Source of the DNA: Favolaschia claudopus
Taxonomy: Eukaryota > Basidiomycota > Agaricomycetes > Agaricales > Mycenaceae
Direction of reading: 5' to 3'
DNA length: 64,000 nt
NCBI GenBank assembly: GCA_037176885.1
Contig: JAWWNJ010000001.1
Location: forward strand, 248,001-312,000
Part shown: positions 24,563 through 35,225 of the stretch, piece after piece
Numbering within the stretch: position 1 is the first letter of the stretch
Layout: every line of letters starts with the position of its first letter
Made by a program: the position numbers and the translations under genes
The notes under the pieces: model-generated
The model's database searches: none
Told to the model about the DNA's origin: nothing
What the model saw: the letters and a program-made list of their open reading frames with translations, nothing else

Positions 24563-26354
24563 ATGGATTCTACGAGTCCCCTGGAAGTACAAGAACTTTT
24601 GAACCTATGCATAGACTAAGACTTCCTTCACAACTCCCCTAAAGACCTCCTGCGCTGCTCCTTGGTATCTCGTGCCTGGGTCGATGCCGCACAATCCCAA
24701 GGGGGTGCGAAGAATAAAAAAAAATACCTAGACCCGTTTTTTCTTTTACGAACCTTTTGGCGGGAACCACCCTACCACGTAAGCATTACGTAACGTCCTA
24801 ATAAGGAACTTACGATCAGAAACACTCATTTGGCACGGAGTTTTAGCCTCAAACCTGGTAGAACTCCTTTGCATAGTGTTATATGAAGTCAATCCTCACT
24901 TTACAGCAGATAAATTAGCACTTACAAGCTCAACATATATTGGTGGTGACCTTGTCAAACACAGCCAACTTGATGGCTGATCCTTCCCAATCTGGATGAT
25001 TCGTTCGAGCAAGCTTCTGACGGCTCGCAAGGGGTCAAAACTCACTGTCCATATTGCTAACATGTGTTTCAGCTGGTTATACACCGCCTGAAACCCATTC
25101 CAGGGCCAAATATAAAAGGTCATTATTTTTTTTTACCCGGCCTTTCGGCCGACCCACCCTCCCTAGCCGGTGTGCCGGCTTCTCCGGCCCGCACCCCCTT
25201 GCACAATCCAATCTTTTTCGTGTTCCGCATCGCACGACAAAGAAGTTTGGATCCTCTCTCGTTGGATTCATCTTCTGCATCGCACTCAAGAACTCTCCGC
25301 ATCTCTTACGACATGTACGGGAACTTAACATCTCACGGAAATCCACGATCCATTTCTGCAGCCTTCCTTTCACGCACCTCGAGACGTTGTCGATCCACAC
25401 CGCCGCCTTGCCGGAGTCGCCGGAGCAGCTTCAGCCATTACTTTGCTCGCCTAATCTACGGAAACTTACGCTCGCCACGTTTGACGGCTTTTCATCCTGT
25501 TTACATTTCCTGTCACTGTGTCCGACGGTGCGGGATCTTCGTCTATCGTGCAAACCGGACGCGGATCATGCTGGGGAACTGAGGCGCAGAGACTTGCCCT
25601 TGGTTCTATTGGAGGCTTTGTTTCTCAAACTCGAGGGCACACACAGCAGTCCGCCGCAGAAATTGCATGCATCCTCGTTACACCCCATCGACCTCTCGAA
25701 TCTGAAGGCGCTTCATATATGGGAGTTCTCGCTTGTTGCTTGGGACACATTACCCGCAGAAGCGCATGAAAGCATACGTATACTAGACATCAACTTCTCG
25801 GTAAGCAGCATTCTATAATATTTGCATCACGCTCAATCACTTCATAGACGAATCAATTGGCCTCAGAACATCCCCTCCTATCGTCTTTCGAAAATCTCGT
25901 CGTCTTGCGTTTGGGACTAATCGAGATTGGGGAGCCTGATGTCCACCGTATTTTGGCTAGCATCTCGAAACCGCATCGAATACAAAGGGTCATCATTGGC
26001 ATGTCCTCCGACCAAGCCGAGTCTTACAATCATCAGGAATGTTGGCGCATCGACACCATCCTATTATCGCTAGCTCTATCGCGCGTTGCCATCGAGTTTG
26101 AATTCGAGCCCACGGCAAATAATGCGGAGGTGTTGTTGAGGCTACTATTTCCACATCTCGCGGCAGGAAGCGAGCCGCCTTCCACGGAATCCAATATGAA
26201 TGGCTTTTCGAAGAAGTTTAGCGTCGTATACTCTCCAGCAGGGGTGGACGAATTTTGGCAACGGGTGAGTCGTTTATTTGAGTATTATTTTTGGCATTAT
26301 TCTTTGTGTTGACGTTTCTAGGACCTGCTTTCTACATGGAGGATTGTCGAATGA
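24563..26354 (+). pseudogene. F-box protein gene broken by a stop and a MITE
   Basis: The reading starts MDSTSPLEVQELLNLCID, meets TAA at 24617-24619, then continues in frame as DFLHNSPKDLLRCSLVSRAW, the second half of an agaricomycete F-box. The coding sequence is then interrupted after codon 45 by a 504-bp element (24698-25201). It resumes in the same frame with the expected NLFRVPHRTTKKF. The remainder is an LRR-like segment (LETLSIHTAALPESPEQL, LRKLTLATFDGFSSCLHFL, LRDLRLSC-like repeats). An intron at 25801-25849 and another before the last exon lead to TWRIVE and a stop at 26352-26354. The stop looks like a 6-bp near-duplication (ATAGAC TAAGAC). F-box proteins recruit substrates to SCF ubiquitin ligases; this copy should be inactive. 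Confidence 0.8.
24698..25201. mobile_element. Non-autonomous hAT-like MITE, 504 bp
   Basis: Terminal inverted repeats CAAGGGGGTGCG are perfect over 12 bp. An exact 8-bp target duplication CACAATCC flanks it (24690-24697 and 25202-25209). An 8-bp duplication and ends beginning CA(A/G)GG fit the hAT superfamily. No transposase is encoded. It sits inside the F-box coding exon. Confidence 0.88.
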
Positions 26355-27193
26355 AGATTAGGGCATCCGTACTAGCTAAAGTTAGCTCCAACTCAGCTAA
26401 TATTGACATTGCTTCTCGTCAATGAAGTTCTCGATACTGCAACGACGTTAACGGTTACGATACTTAAGTGCATTCATTGGTGTTCATTGGATTAATATTT
26501 GTCCGAGAGGTCTCGAGGGTGTCTTGAACTAAATCGGACGATAGCCGGCAAGTGCTAATCCTTCTCTGGAATCTAGGAGCCAGAAACAATATGGAAGATC
26601 GAGACAACTTCAGATCGCCGTGTTTGTATTTATTGATTGTTAGGTTGGCCGGTGTTAGCCGAATTCACCGCCACACGTCATCTTCTCTCACGACGACGAC
26701 GACGACCGTAACGGACGACGACGAGCGCGGTGCAAAGCCTCAGCAAGCCAACTGTCGGGGCGAAAACTATGATGTTCCCGACCCTCTTCCGATCTCAACC
26801 TTTTCATGAACTCGGATTTCCCGTGTCGTTGCCGGCGGTGGAACTCAAGCCTCAGGCCTCGAGGACGGGCCTCTCTTCTCGCCAAATTTCTATGAGGAGG
26901 ATATGGAGATTCCAGCATAGCGTCGCTGCAAGTTGGTTTTAGCGACTTTCAGACGTGAGGCATCGACGAGGGCGAGAAGTTAAGGTCGTAAGCTGCGGAA
27001 AATTTCCGTGAGACTCTTTCAATCAATTCTCATCTCGTTTTAGTCGCGGACGCGTATTGGCTGGGACAGCGTTCGCTCGGAATAACGGTATCACGAACAA
27101 AGAACAAGGCTCAATGCTGTATGAAATCATGATGCCGGGCGTTTTGAATCTGTCTGTTAACTGAATTCGTCTGTGTTTTCTCTTCCACCGTAA
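26355..27193. other. Intergenic, with a short ACG-rich tract
   Basis: An ACG/GAC trinucleotide-rich tract lies near 26690-26725. Frames here look like shadows of low-complexity sequence. No gene was recognised. Confidence 0.35.
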
Positions 27194-28421
27194 ATGTCAT
27201 CTGTCCTCGATATTGCTCTTCCTTTCCTCTGCCTTTCCTCCCTGCAATTATTCCACCCACCTCCCGAAACGGCGAAACCCCATGAACCTAACCATCGACG
27301 ACACCAACAGCACCTATTTCTTCTTCGACGAAGGACCTGCCGTCTTCCCGAATCCAAATCCGCTATGGGTGGCCGCATCGGTGTCGAACCCGTGCGTGTA
27401 TTGCTCTGCGCAGCCGGGAAAAATTGGCTCTCCTGGCTCGATCTTCAATGATACGTGGCAGGATGGGAAGACTGGGGCGACTGGGACGTTTAAGTTCCAA
27501 GGTCCGTTGCTGTCCTCTCGATATTACTATCCACAAGTAATGCTATTATTTATGCTAGGCTCCGCTGTTTACATCTACGGAATCGACATTCAAGGGGCTG
27601 CGAATATTTCTTTCGTTCTGGATTCCAATCTGCCCGTGTATCACTCATATAGCGGGGTGTCAGCTTTCATATTCAATTCCCTCTTTTTCGGGGCTCAAAA
27701 TCTTCAAGACATCCCGCACACACTATCTTGGACCTTGAACCTCTCGAATAAGAACGGAACCTCGGCTCTCTTTGATTATGCGATTATCACAGTGGATGCG
27801 GGGAATGTGACGACAGATTCGTGAGTTTCCTTCATCTCTCGTTGCTCCCTGAACACAACTCACGCAAATGCGGAATTGAAGCGGGTCGAGGTGCGCGCTA
27901 GATTGCCTGCTTCATCTGTTATTGATGAAAGTCACTCAGTCCATCCAGTACGGCTGCGTCCTCGAATGATCGGTGAGACGGAAATCGTACAACTGACTGC
28001 ACAAACAATCACTTACGAAGCCACAGGCATTCGAGGAGTAAAGTAGGACCTATCGTCAGCGGGGTCGTAGGAGGGATTTTTGGCCTCGGCTTGATTGTTC
28101 TCATGGTAGTATGGGTTCTGCGCCGGCGGCCCAATCAAGCCAGGGTGTCCGAAGCAACAGAACCGTCTACCCGAACTGTTCAACCTTTCGTCGAGGCTCC
28201 AGAAGCGCGACAGACAGGCGGTTCAAAGACGAGTGAGTTGAGGTTTATGGCCCTTTTCCTCGCAATGTTGAAGTCGACGAGTGGTTGATTGCTTTTTTGC
28301 AGTGGATATATCATTTATGAATCCGAGCCCGCGCAGAGATGGGCCAGCGGTTAGTATGATGAGACAGACGGAGGCAAGGAGCGAGAGTGCTTATACGGAG
28401 AGTCTGCCGCCTCCATACTAA
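27194..28421 (+). CDS. Type I membrane protein with C-terminal PPPY (paralog 1)
   Basis: Four exons: start to 27501, 27559-27820, 28027-28232 and 28303-28421. The ectodomain (NLTIDDTNSTYFFFDEG, VSNPCVYCSAQPGK, GTFKFQ, GSAVYIYGIDIQGAANISF, IPHTLSWTLNLS) has one Cys pair and several N-glycosylation sites. One helix follows (VGPIVSGVVGGIFGLGLIVL), then RRR and a cytosolic tail ending ESLPPPY. The signal-like segment from ATG 27194 (MSSVLDIALPFLCLSSLQLF) is in a different frame from the ectodomain, and no intron can bridge it. Either a frameshift has removed secretion, or the in-frame ATG at 27282 is used without a signal peptide. Its paralog lies just downstream. The function is unknown. Confidence 0.7.
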
Positions 28422-28710
28422 TATTTGTTGACTCCTCGTCAGCGCACTCTCCGAAGTTCATGACGAAAGATAAGCGAGGGGAGTTCTGGGTCTTCCCAAC
28501 GATTCTCATGTCATGAGTATTTAAGATCCATTTTCTCACCTCTGGCTCTGTGTTGTGGCTCAAACGGTGGTCAGCTGGTCGTATGGATAATCCAAAAGTC
28601 AGGAATAGAGCATATCTCGCACGGAATCATCATGCAGATGGAACACTGACAGTGGCAGATCAACAGGATAAAATTGGACATTTTTATCTGACTCTTGCTT
28701 CCGATCCTCG

Positions 28711-31700
28711 ATGTTCTCTCTTACGCATTTACTCGCTCTCCTCATTCACCCCCTGCTGCCGCTCACCCAAGCCGCCTCCCTCAGCCCCGCGAACATCACC
28801 ATTGACGACACAAACACAATCTACTTTTCGTTCGACGAGGGCCCTGTCGTACTAGAGAACCCTTTCTGGGTGCCTGCGTCGGTGTCAGATCCTTGTGGAT
28901 ACTGCTCCGCACAGCCAGGAATTGTTAGTTCTCCAGGCTCGATTCTCAATCAGACATGGCACGATGGGAGGAGTGGAGCTACAGGGACGTTCAGGTTTCA
29001 AGGTACGCATATCTCTCTGCTATCATTTCCTAATTTCTTCTGCATCACCTTGCCCCAGGCTCCGCCGTCTACATATATGGCATAGACATTCTCAGTTCCG
29101 CGAATATGTCGTTTTCCCTGGACTCGGGTTCTCCCGTATATCACCACTACGATGGCCTGAATCAATTCGTATTCCATTCGTTGTTCTTCTCGGCCGAAAG
29201 TTTGAAAGCAGATATTCCGCATACGCTGTCCTGGGTACTGAACACGCCAAATACGAACAACACGGCCGCGGCGTCAGGCCTGTTTGATTATGCGGTGATC
29301 ACGATGAATGGGGCGAATGGGACAACGGTGACAGATCCGTGAGTCTTATTCGTTCATCAGTAACCATATGAAGTTTGATTAATCAATCGCGGTATAGGCC
29401 GCAGATCAGGTTTAAGCATTGTTTGTTTAAACAGCACATGGGCCGCCTATCTTCCCCCACGAACTGCACCGTAGGTCCCTGGGGAGCCTGTTTAACACCG
29501 ATTAAGCAGAGGTTGATTAATCAGTGTTTAACAAAACAGCGTAACGAAACAAGTGGTCAAACAAAAAATATATTCACGAGCCCTACCCATACGTACAGGT
29601 TGTGTTTATCGACCGATTAACAAAACAGCGTTTATCGACGATCCGACAGACGAAGGAAAGAGTGTTCGTCAAACCGTTTAACAGAACAGCAGAAACTGAA
29701 ACAGCAAACCCAACTTGTCGGGAGGGAAGGGAGAGACCAACAACCGCTCGTCTTATCAAGAGGACAAGCAGAAGGGTAATAGAAGAAGGAAACATATACC
29801 CCGTTCACACTCAACATCGCTTTGCGTAACGTTGCCGAGGTCGTAGCACAGGATGCTAGCCGAATCGAGAAGGACGGGCGCAATTGCTAGACAGATGAGT
29901 TGACAAAATGGGTAAGCCATTCCGAAACGAGAAAGCGACAGGAAACATACAGATAATTCAATAGATCTCAGTGAACGAAATCTGCGCCTGGGTTAATCAG
30001 AAGGCGGGACAAAGAAATTCTTGTCATACCTCCCAAGCACGTACAACAAGTAGTTGAGAGCGGTAGATGGGAGACTCCTAACAGATCCCGGCTTCAGTGA
30101 GGTGAGTACAAAGGCCGTGGTGGAGACGCACCTGAAACAAATTGTGCTTAGAATATCCGATCTGGCTGCTGGTATGTGACCGAACAAATATAGAGGTGTA
30201 TACTTATAAGGCGAAATGCTGCCGCATTTGCTGTCAATGGTGCACGGGACGTTATTGAGCAGCGGTCAACAAGTTCATCCTGGCGAGCGAAGAAGAGATT
30301 CTGTATAAATACTTTGTCAAGGCCACGGGGATTGGCAGGCTGCCGACAACGTACAATGGGAACCTCGGAACACTCCGACCATGAAGACCTGCGGTTTGAA
30401 CCCATGGAGTGAGAATCAGATATTTGTCAGGAAAGCGGGTGCACCTTGTGAGAAAGAACATTGTTGACGAGGTGCCACTGTGCCTAGTGTTTTTCTGGCC
30501 TTGGCTTGGCCTGAAAGCCGGGGCTTTGGCCCGCTTTGAGGTGGCTTTGGCTTCCTCAAATCCCAGGCCGGGCCAAACCCCACGGCTTTGGCTTCCTCAA
30601 ATCCCAGGCCGGGCCAAACCCCACGGCTTTGGCTTGGCCCGGCCTGGCTTTGGCTTAAGCCATGGCTTTCGGCTGCCGCTTCCGACTGCTTTCTGTGGGC
30701 TGAAAAAAAATTATAAGTCGCTCTAAAAGTGGTTTGAATACGGTGTAGAAGCTTATCTGACCTCCAGAGTGCCCAGCATACTTAGCTGTGAGTCCTCATC
30801 TTCTGTACTGAGTATACACAGCTTGAAAAACCGTCCACAATGGCTTCCCCAGAGGGGGTTCTTGGGGGGTCCACAAAGCCACGGCTTTTTGGCTTGGCTT
30901 TGGCTTGCAAGATCTGCGAGCCGGGCCAAAAGCCGTCAAAAGCCAAAAGTTTGGCTTGGCTTTGGCCTTGGTACCAAATCCAAAAAGCCAGGGCTTTTTG
31001 GCCTGAGGCCAAAGCCGGAGAAACACTAACTGTGCCAGTGGACACGGGGTGGCCGCGACGACAAGTTGCTTCAACCAGAGAGTACGGGCGAGTGGCCGCT
31101 AGTAGAATGTGCAGAGGAAGCATGATCGTAGCAGAATGAGGTGAGCTCGCGCCACCACTGCTGAACGCGAAGGGGGACAGGATGGGTAATGGGAGAAGAA
31201 GAAAAGGCGTGCGAGCCACTGTGACAGATGTGACACAGACAAACGACTTCCCGCGGACACGTGAATTCACACGCTATCACAACTTGAGAGCAAAAATCTG
31301 TGTTCCGACCTTGGTCTTTCTTGCCCCGAAACTCACAATGAGCTGCGATATCGATGTAGTACACGAAGATAGACTTCTCAAAGATCTGTGCTTCCGCGAC
31401 AGTGCAACACCAATATTTTTGAATCTGACCAGGACAAGTGAAGTGAAGTGAGCGCTGTAGGACCTGCAGAGGCTAGAAATTTATCTGATCATGGTTTCAT
31501 TGAGAAGCAAACTACTCTGCTCTCTAATATTTGAATTGAGGGGGCTAATAGTAATATTCCGTCGAGCCATCGAGCAGTTGATCCCCTAGTAAACATTCAC
31601 CAAAACTCGATTGTGTTTCTGAGAAACCGAAACCTTAGTAAAGATTCAAGAGGTCGATTACATAGCCCGGATCTCATTTTGCCGAAGTTCGAAATACTCA

Positions 31701-33843
31701 CGAGCAGGATGCAGTATCTCTCACATCGTGGAACTCGGCTGAGGATATGAACACCCGATGTCCAGTTAATTGTTGAATGGAGGTGACGAAAATGAGTGAG
31801 TATTCACGTGACCGCGTTGTTGTCGCGACGCAAACACACGTGATGGAAATGTCACGTAATCGTCACCAAGACAGCTTGACTCTGTGCTACCACCACCTAC
31901 CACCACGCACCCCTCCCTTACCTCCCTACTCTCGATGACAATGCACGGCCACGCTCGACCCGTTCCGTTCTTTGCCCCACGCGAGCTTGCACCGGTGTCG
32001 TCTCCGTCCCCCCGCTTTGAAGAGAATCAGCGTGGGGAGTCGGAAAGCGAGGGAAAGACAAACCTGGAGGGAACAAGTACGTCGCCTAACGTTTCTGGAT
32101 CTTTTCCCACCCATAGGCGTCCTCGCAGACCCCACCGTTGTTATCATCTGCCTACGCCCAGCGTCGGGTCCACATTTCAAGGCAGCTTGCCCCAGCGCTA
32201 CATCAACCCATGCACCACTCTCAATTCCCGCACAGAAGGTGCCCACCACACCGCTTCTGCATGGCTATTCGTACGGGGAAAGAGGTGTGTGTATTTACCT
32301 ATCTCCAACTGCCTCCACTTACACATTCCTCTCTCGCCTCTCGACACCGACCTCTACGAAGATAGCGCGTTCTGCGCTCAACACGCGAACGTCATGATCA
32401 TCCGGACGCCAACGCCACGACACCGACGCCCTCGCTCCCCCGTCTTCATACTGCCCACGGAAGCAAGGTAGGTACGGCTACTCGCCTGTTTCATCCGCCT
32501 AGCTAAACACCACTTGCCCGAAACACTGTCTCCATCCTGCACCAACAGCCCCTTCCGATTCATAAACATCTCGAGTTGCTACTAGCTGTCGCAACCCAGG
32601 CCGGAAATGCATAGGTTTACTTAGAACAAGTTCAGCAAGTGCGTCTCGATCCTCGTCGATCCAGTTCATCTACTGACCCTTTCTTTTCAATGACTTGAAT
32701 GCATTTATGATGAACCACGTTCTCTACAGTAAACACGGACAACTCGCTACAACCCTGGGGTCTTGCCTTTGGCCACCCTCAAACACTTTGACTCGGCACG
32801 CATCGGGATGGTAAGCACCCTTTGTCTCGCGTGATATTTGCCGATGATTTCGAGCTATAGGTGTGTGGGCAATGGAGTGCCGGGGTCATTCACTGCGTCA
32901 AGCAGCGTCGCTACTGTGAGTCTCGTTTAATATGGCTTTTTCTTTCTCCCTTTCGTGCTCGCATCGAGTCTTTTTTGTCGAGTCGAACTTGTTATGTTGT
33001 TCTGCTAAACAGACGAGCTGTTTTGTTAATCCGTAGCATAAACAGTGATCATGTACGGCCAATCAATAAATTCAATTCTTCCTACACGTCCCGATTTTCA
33101 GTGTTTTGTTGAACACTGATTAACGACCCCCTGGTTAATCCAAGTTAAACGGACCTACGTAGCGCCAATTTAAGCGGGGACACGCACGGCAGCCAGGTAG
33201 GTGTTTAACAGAGCATTGCTTAAACATGATTTTCGGCCTATACCGGGATTGATTAATCAAACTTCATATAGATTCATCGTTCATCCCATTTTGAACTCGT
33301 TTGAGAAGTTCGTGTAACGAAAGGGGGTCCGGGTGCGCAACAAGCTTGTTTCCTTGATTTTCTCGGCTCTTATGAAATTAATCAGTCCGAGCTCGACACC
33401 ACCAACAACGTCCATGAATAGCGGGTGAGCCGGAATCTAGGGCTTTCAGATTCACGAAAATTCTCACCGATGCACAGAACCGCCAAAAACAAAGTTGCAC
33501 CAATTGTCGGCGGTGTTGTGGGAGGTATCGGTGGAATTGCTCTCATCGTTCTCATCGCCATACTCATTATGCGGCGCCGACGAACTCGAGTCACCCTCTC
33601 TGGAGCAACGGAACCAGGGAGTGGCATTGTTCAACCTTTCGTTGCAGCTCCAGAAGTGGGGCAGTCTGGTTCAAAGACAAGTAATAGGTTCACTCACTCG
33701 ATGCTTGGATTTCTGACGGATATTTTGTAGTGGATATGTCGTTCATGAATCCCAGCGGAAATGCACCGAGTGTGAGCATTGGAAATACGGATGTGAGAAG
33801 CGAGGGTGGTCATACAGAGAGCCTACCACCTCCGTATCGATGA
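28711..33843 (+). CDS. Type I membrane protein with C-terminal PPPY (paralog 2), intron holding element A
   Basis: Exons 28711-29002, 29059-29338, 33478-33680 and 33731-33843. The protein has a good signal peptide (MFSLTHLLALLIHPLLPLTQ). The ectodomain is close to paralog 1 (ITIDDTNTIYFSFDEGP, SDPCGYCSAQPG, GSAVYIYGIDILSSANMSF). One helix (GVVGGIGGIALIVLIAILIM) is followed by RRRR, and the tail ends TESLPPPYR. Intron 3 is 4139 bp because the 3920-bp element A is inserted in it; the same intron in paralog 1 is 206 bp. The splice sites and downstream exons are intact and in phase, so the gene may still work if the long intron is spliced. PPxY tails bind WW domains such as those of Rsp5/Nedd4 ligases. 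Confidence 0.8.
29358..33277. mobile_element. 3920-bp TIR element, copy A
   Basis: It is bounded by the 7-bp direct repeat CGTTCAT (29351-29357 and 33278-33284). The ends carry long imperfect inverted repeats built on ATATGAAGTTTGATTAATCA and GGTATAGGCCG, and many TTTAAC, GATTAAT and GTTTAA motifs over the outer 200 bp of each end. No transposase was found. The longest frame (31884-32471) is proline- and serine-rich and not convincing. Copy B at 45313-49232 has the same length in opposite orientation. The TE class is not established; a 7-bp duplication is unusual. Confidence 0.88.
30543..30624 (+). repeat. 41-bp tandem repeat in a GGCTTTGGC-rich tract
   Basis: Two tandem copies of a 41-bp unit beginning GGCTTTGGCTTCCTCAAATC sit inside element A, in a tract (30495-31025) where GGCTTTGGC and GCCAAAGCC recur on both strands. 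The mirror copy lies in element B near 47.5-48.1 kb. Confidence 0.8.
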
Positions 33844-33916
33844 TTCTCACTTGTTCTGTCCCACTTCACAGTTTTACGGTTCAACTGATTGATTAGTAGT
33901 ATATGTGGGATTGTAT

Positions 33917-34081
33917 AGCGTTCACCTTGTACATTTAATAAATCGCACACACACACGGTTTTTTTCTCTTCACACACACAGAGGCTGGTTCCTCACACAC
34001 ATAGACTTGTAGTAAACCTCACACACAGAAGAATAGATCGTATTTTTCACACACACACGACGCAAGGTTTCACACACAGAG
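33917..34081. repeat. Terminal signature with six CACACACA blocks
   Basis: GCGTTCACCTTGTACATTTA is followed by TAAA and then six short CA runs (often TCACACACAGA) spaced by unrelated sequence. The same arrangement, inverted, occurs at 62508-62590. The ordered blocks and the shared leader argue for the subterminal repeats of a mobile element rather than a plain microsatellite. Confidence 0.65.
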
Positions 34082-34115
34082 TAGCCAAATTCGGTAATTC
34101 CATCGTACACAATAA

Positions 34116-35049
34116 CTACCCAGTCTTGAGCTCGCCTGCGGGTATACCTGCATGGGCCAGCAAGTCCATTATGGCGTTGTCTATCAAACCTTCCTCCTCC
34201 TTCAAGATACTGATCTTGTCAACGGTATCCCTCAAACCATCGCAAGTCCGCCTATGGCAATCCAGATTCATTCCACCGCATCGGTAGACACGCAACTGCT
34301 CCAAAATCACCGATCCGGGAAGCTCGTCCTTGATAAGAGCTGCCAGGACACCATCCCTGGGAGAGGTCCACATCTGCTCCCATTCACCCTGACAGTAAAA
34401 GTGATTGATGCAAGCATTGCAGTGATTAACGTCGGGAGGGCGGAAAGCGAGATTGAGGCGAGCATCTGTGACCTTGGCCTGAGTCTTCGCAAGTGCCCGG
34501 TAAGCTACAGATCCAATGGCTGCCTCATCCGCTTCCGACAAGTCATTGATTGGCACGGACATCAACTCATCGAAAGCGTCCTTCACCCAGCGAGCAAACC
34601 CATAGTTAAAACCAAGAACGAGACGCTCAATGGCATTCAGGGTGCCGCTCTTATCGAGGACACGTCGAGCGTAAGCAATCCCATTCCTGCCAATCAGAAA
34701 GTGGCTTGTCTTGAGAATGGCACGAGCGGTCTCTACGGATGGTTCCCCAGCAGCCCAACTAATGTCTCTACTTTCAGTTTTTAATTCATATCTCTTGACT
34801 TGAAACTCACTCTTGCAAGAAGGTAAAATAAATCCACGCCTCAATCTCTCCGGCAGTAAGCTGAGCTGGGAGCTCCAGTGCAAGGGCATCCGTAGAACCA
34901 TTCAAACCCAGACTACGGGCTTTCTGGAACCAGGTAATTGCGTTGTCTTTCCAAGTCATTGGTGGAATACCAGGCTGCGGCAAGTTCAAGAGCGTGTCGA
35001 AAAGCTCGCTGGCATGCTCTAGTGGACCACGATAGACATTGTAAAACAT
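34116..35049 (-). CDS. Uncharacterised companion gene of the DDE transposase
   Basis: Two exons joined by an unusually short intron of 40 or 43 nt (two possible acceptors, both in frame). Recognisable blocks are MFYNVYRGPLEHASELFDTL, GIPPMTWKDNAITWFQKAR, HFLIGRNGIAYARRVLD, GFARWVKDAFDELMS and RPPDVNHCNACINHFYCQGE, the last with a possible metal-binding Cys/His cluster. It is transcribed divergently from the transposase gene, with 176 bp between the starts. It therefore probably belongs to the same mobile unit. No known domain is recognised. Confidence 0.6.
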
Positions 35050-35225
35050 GTCCGAACCATCTCCAGCCTACGGTGAGTCAATTTTAGCTGTGTTGGGAAT
35101 TTTCCTCAAGGCAATACGGACTTTTATGACTATTGTACCGTCGCTGAAGTACAATTTGCTGTGTCGTGGCATGATAAGTCAAGTCGCGATTCGATCACAT
35201 GGTTTGAAACTCTACTCCTGACCCC

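Noticed and set aside
31884..32471. 195-residue frame in element A (and its mirror in B at 46119-46706) as a transposase
   Set aside because: Low-complexity Ser/Pro/His composition, no catalytic motif, and overlapping frames of similar length.
33944..34081. CA runs as an ordinary microsatellite
   Set aside because: The runs are separated by unique spacers and share a leader sequence with the inverted copy at 62.5 kb.
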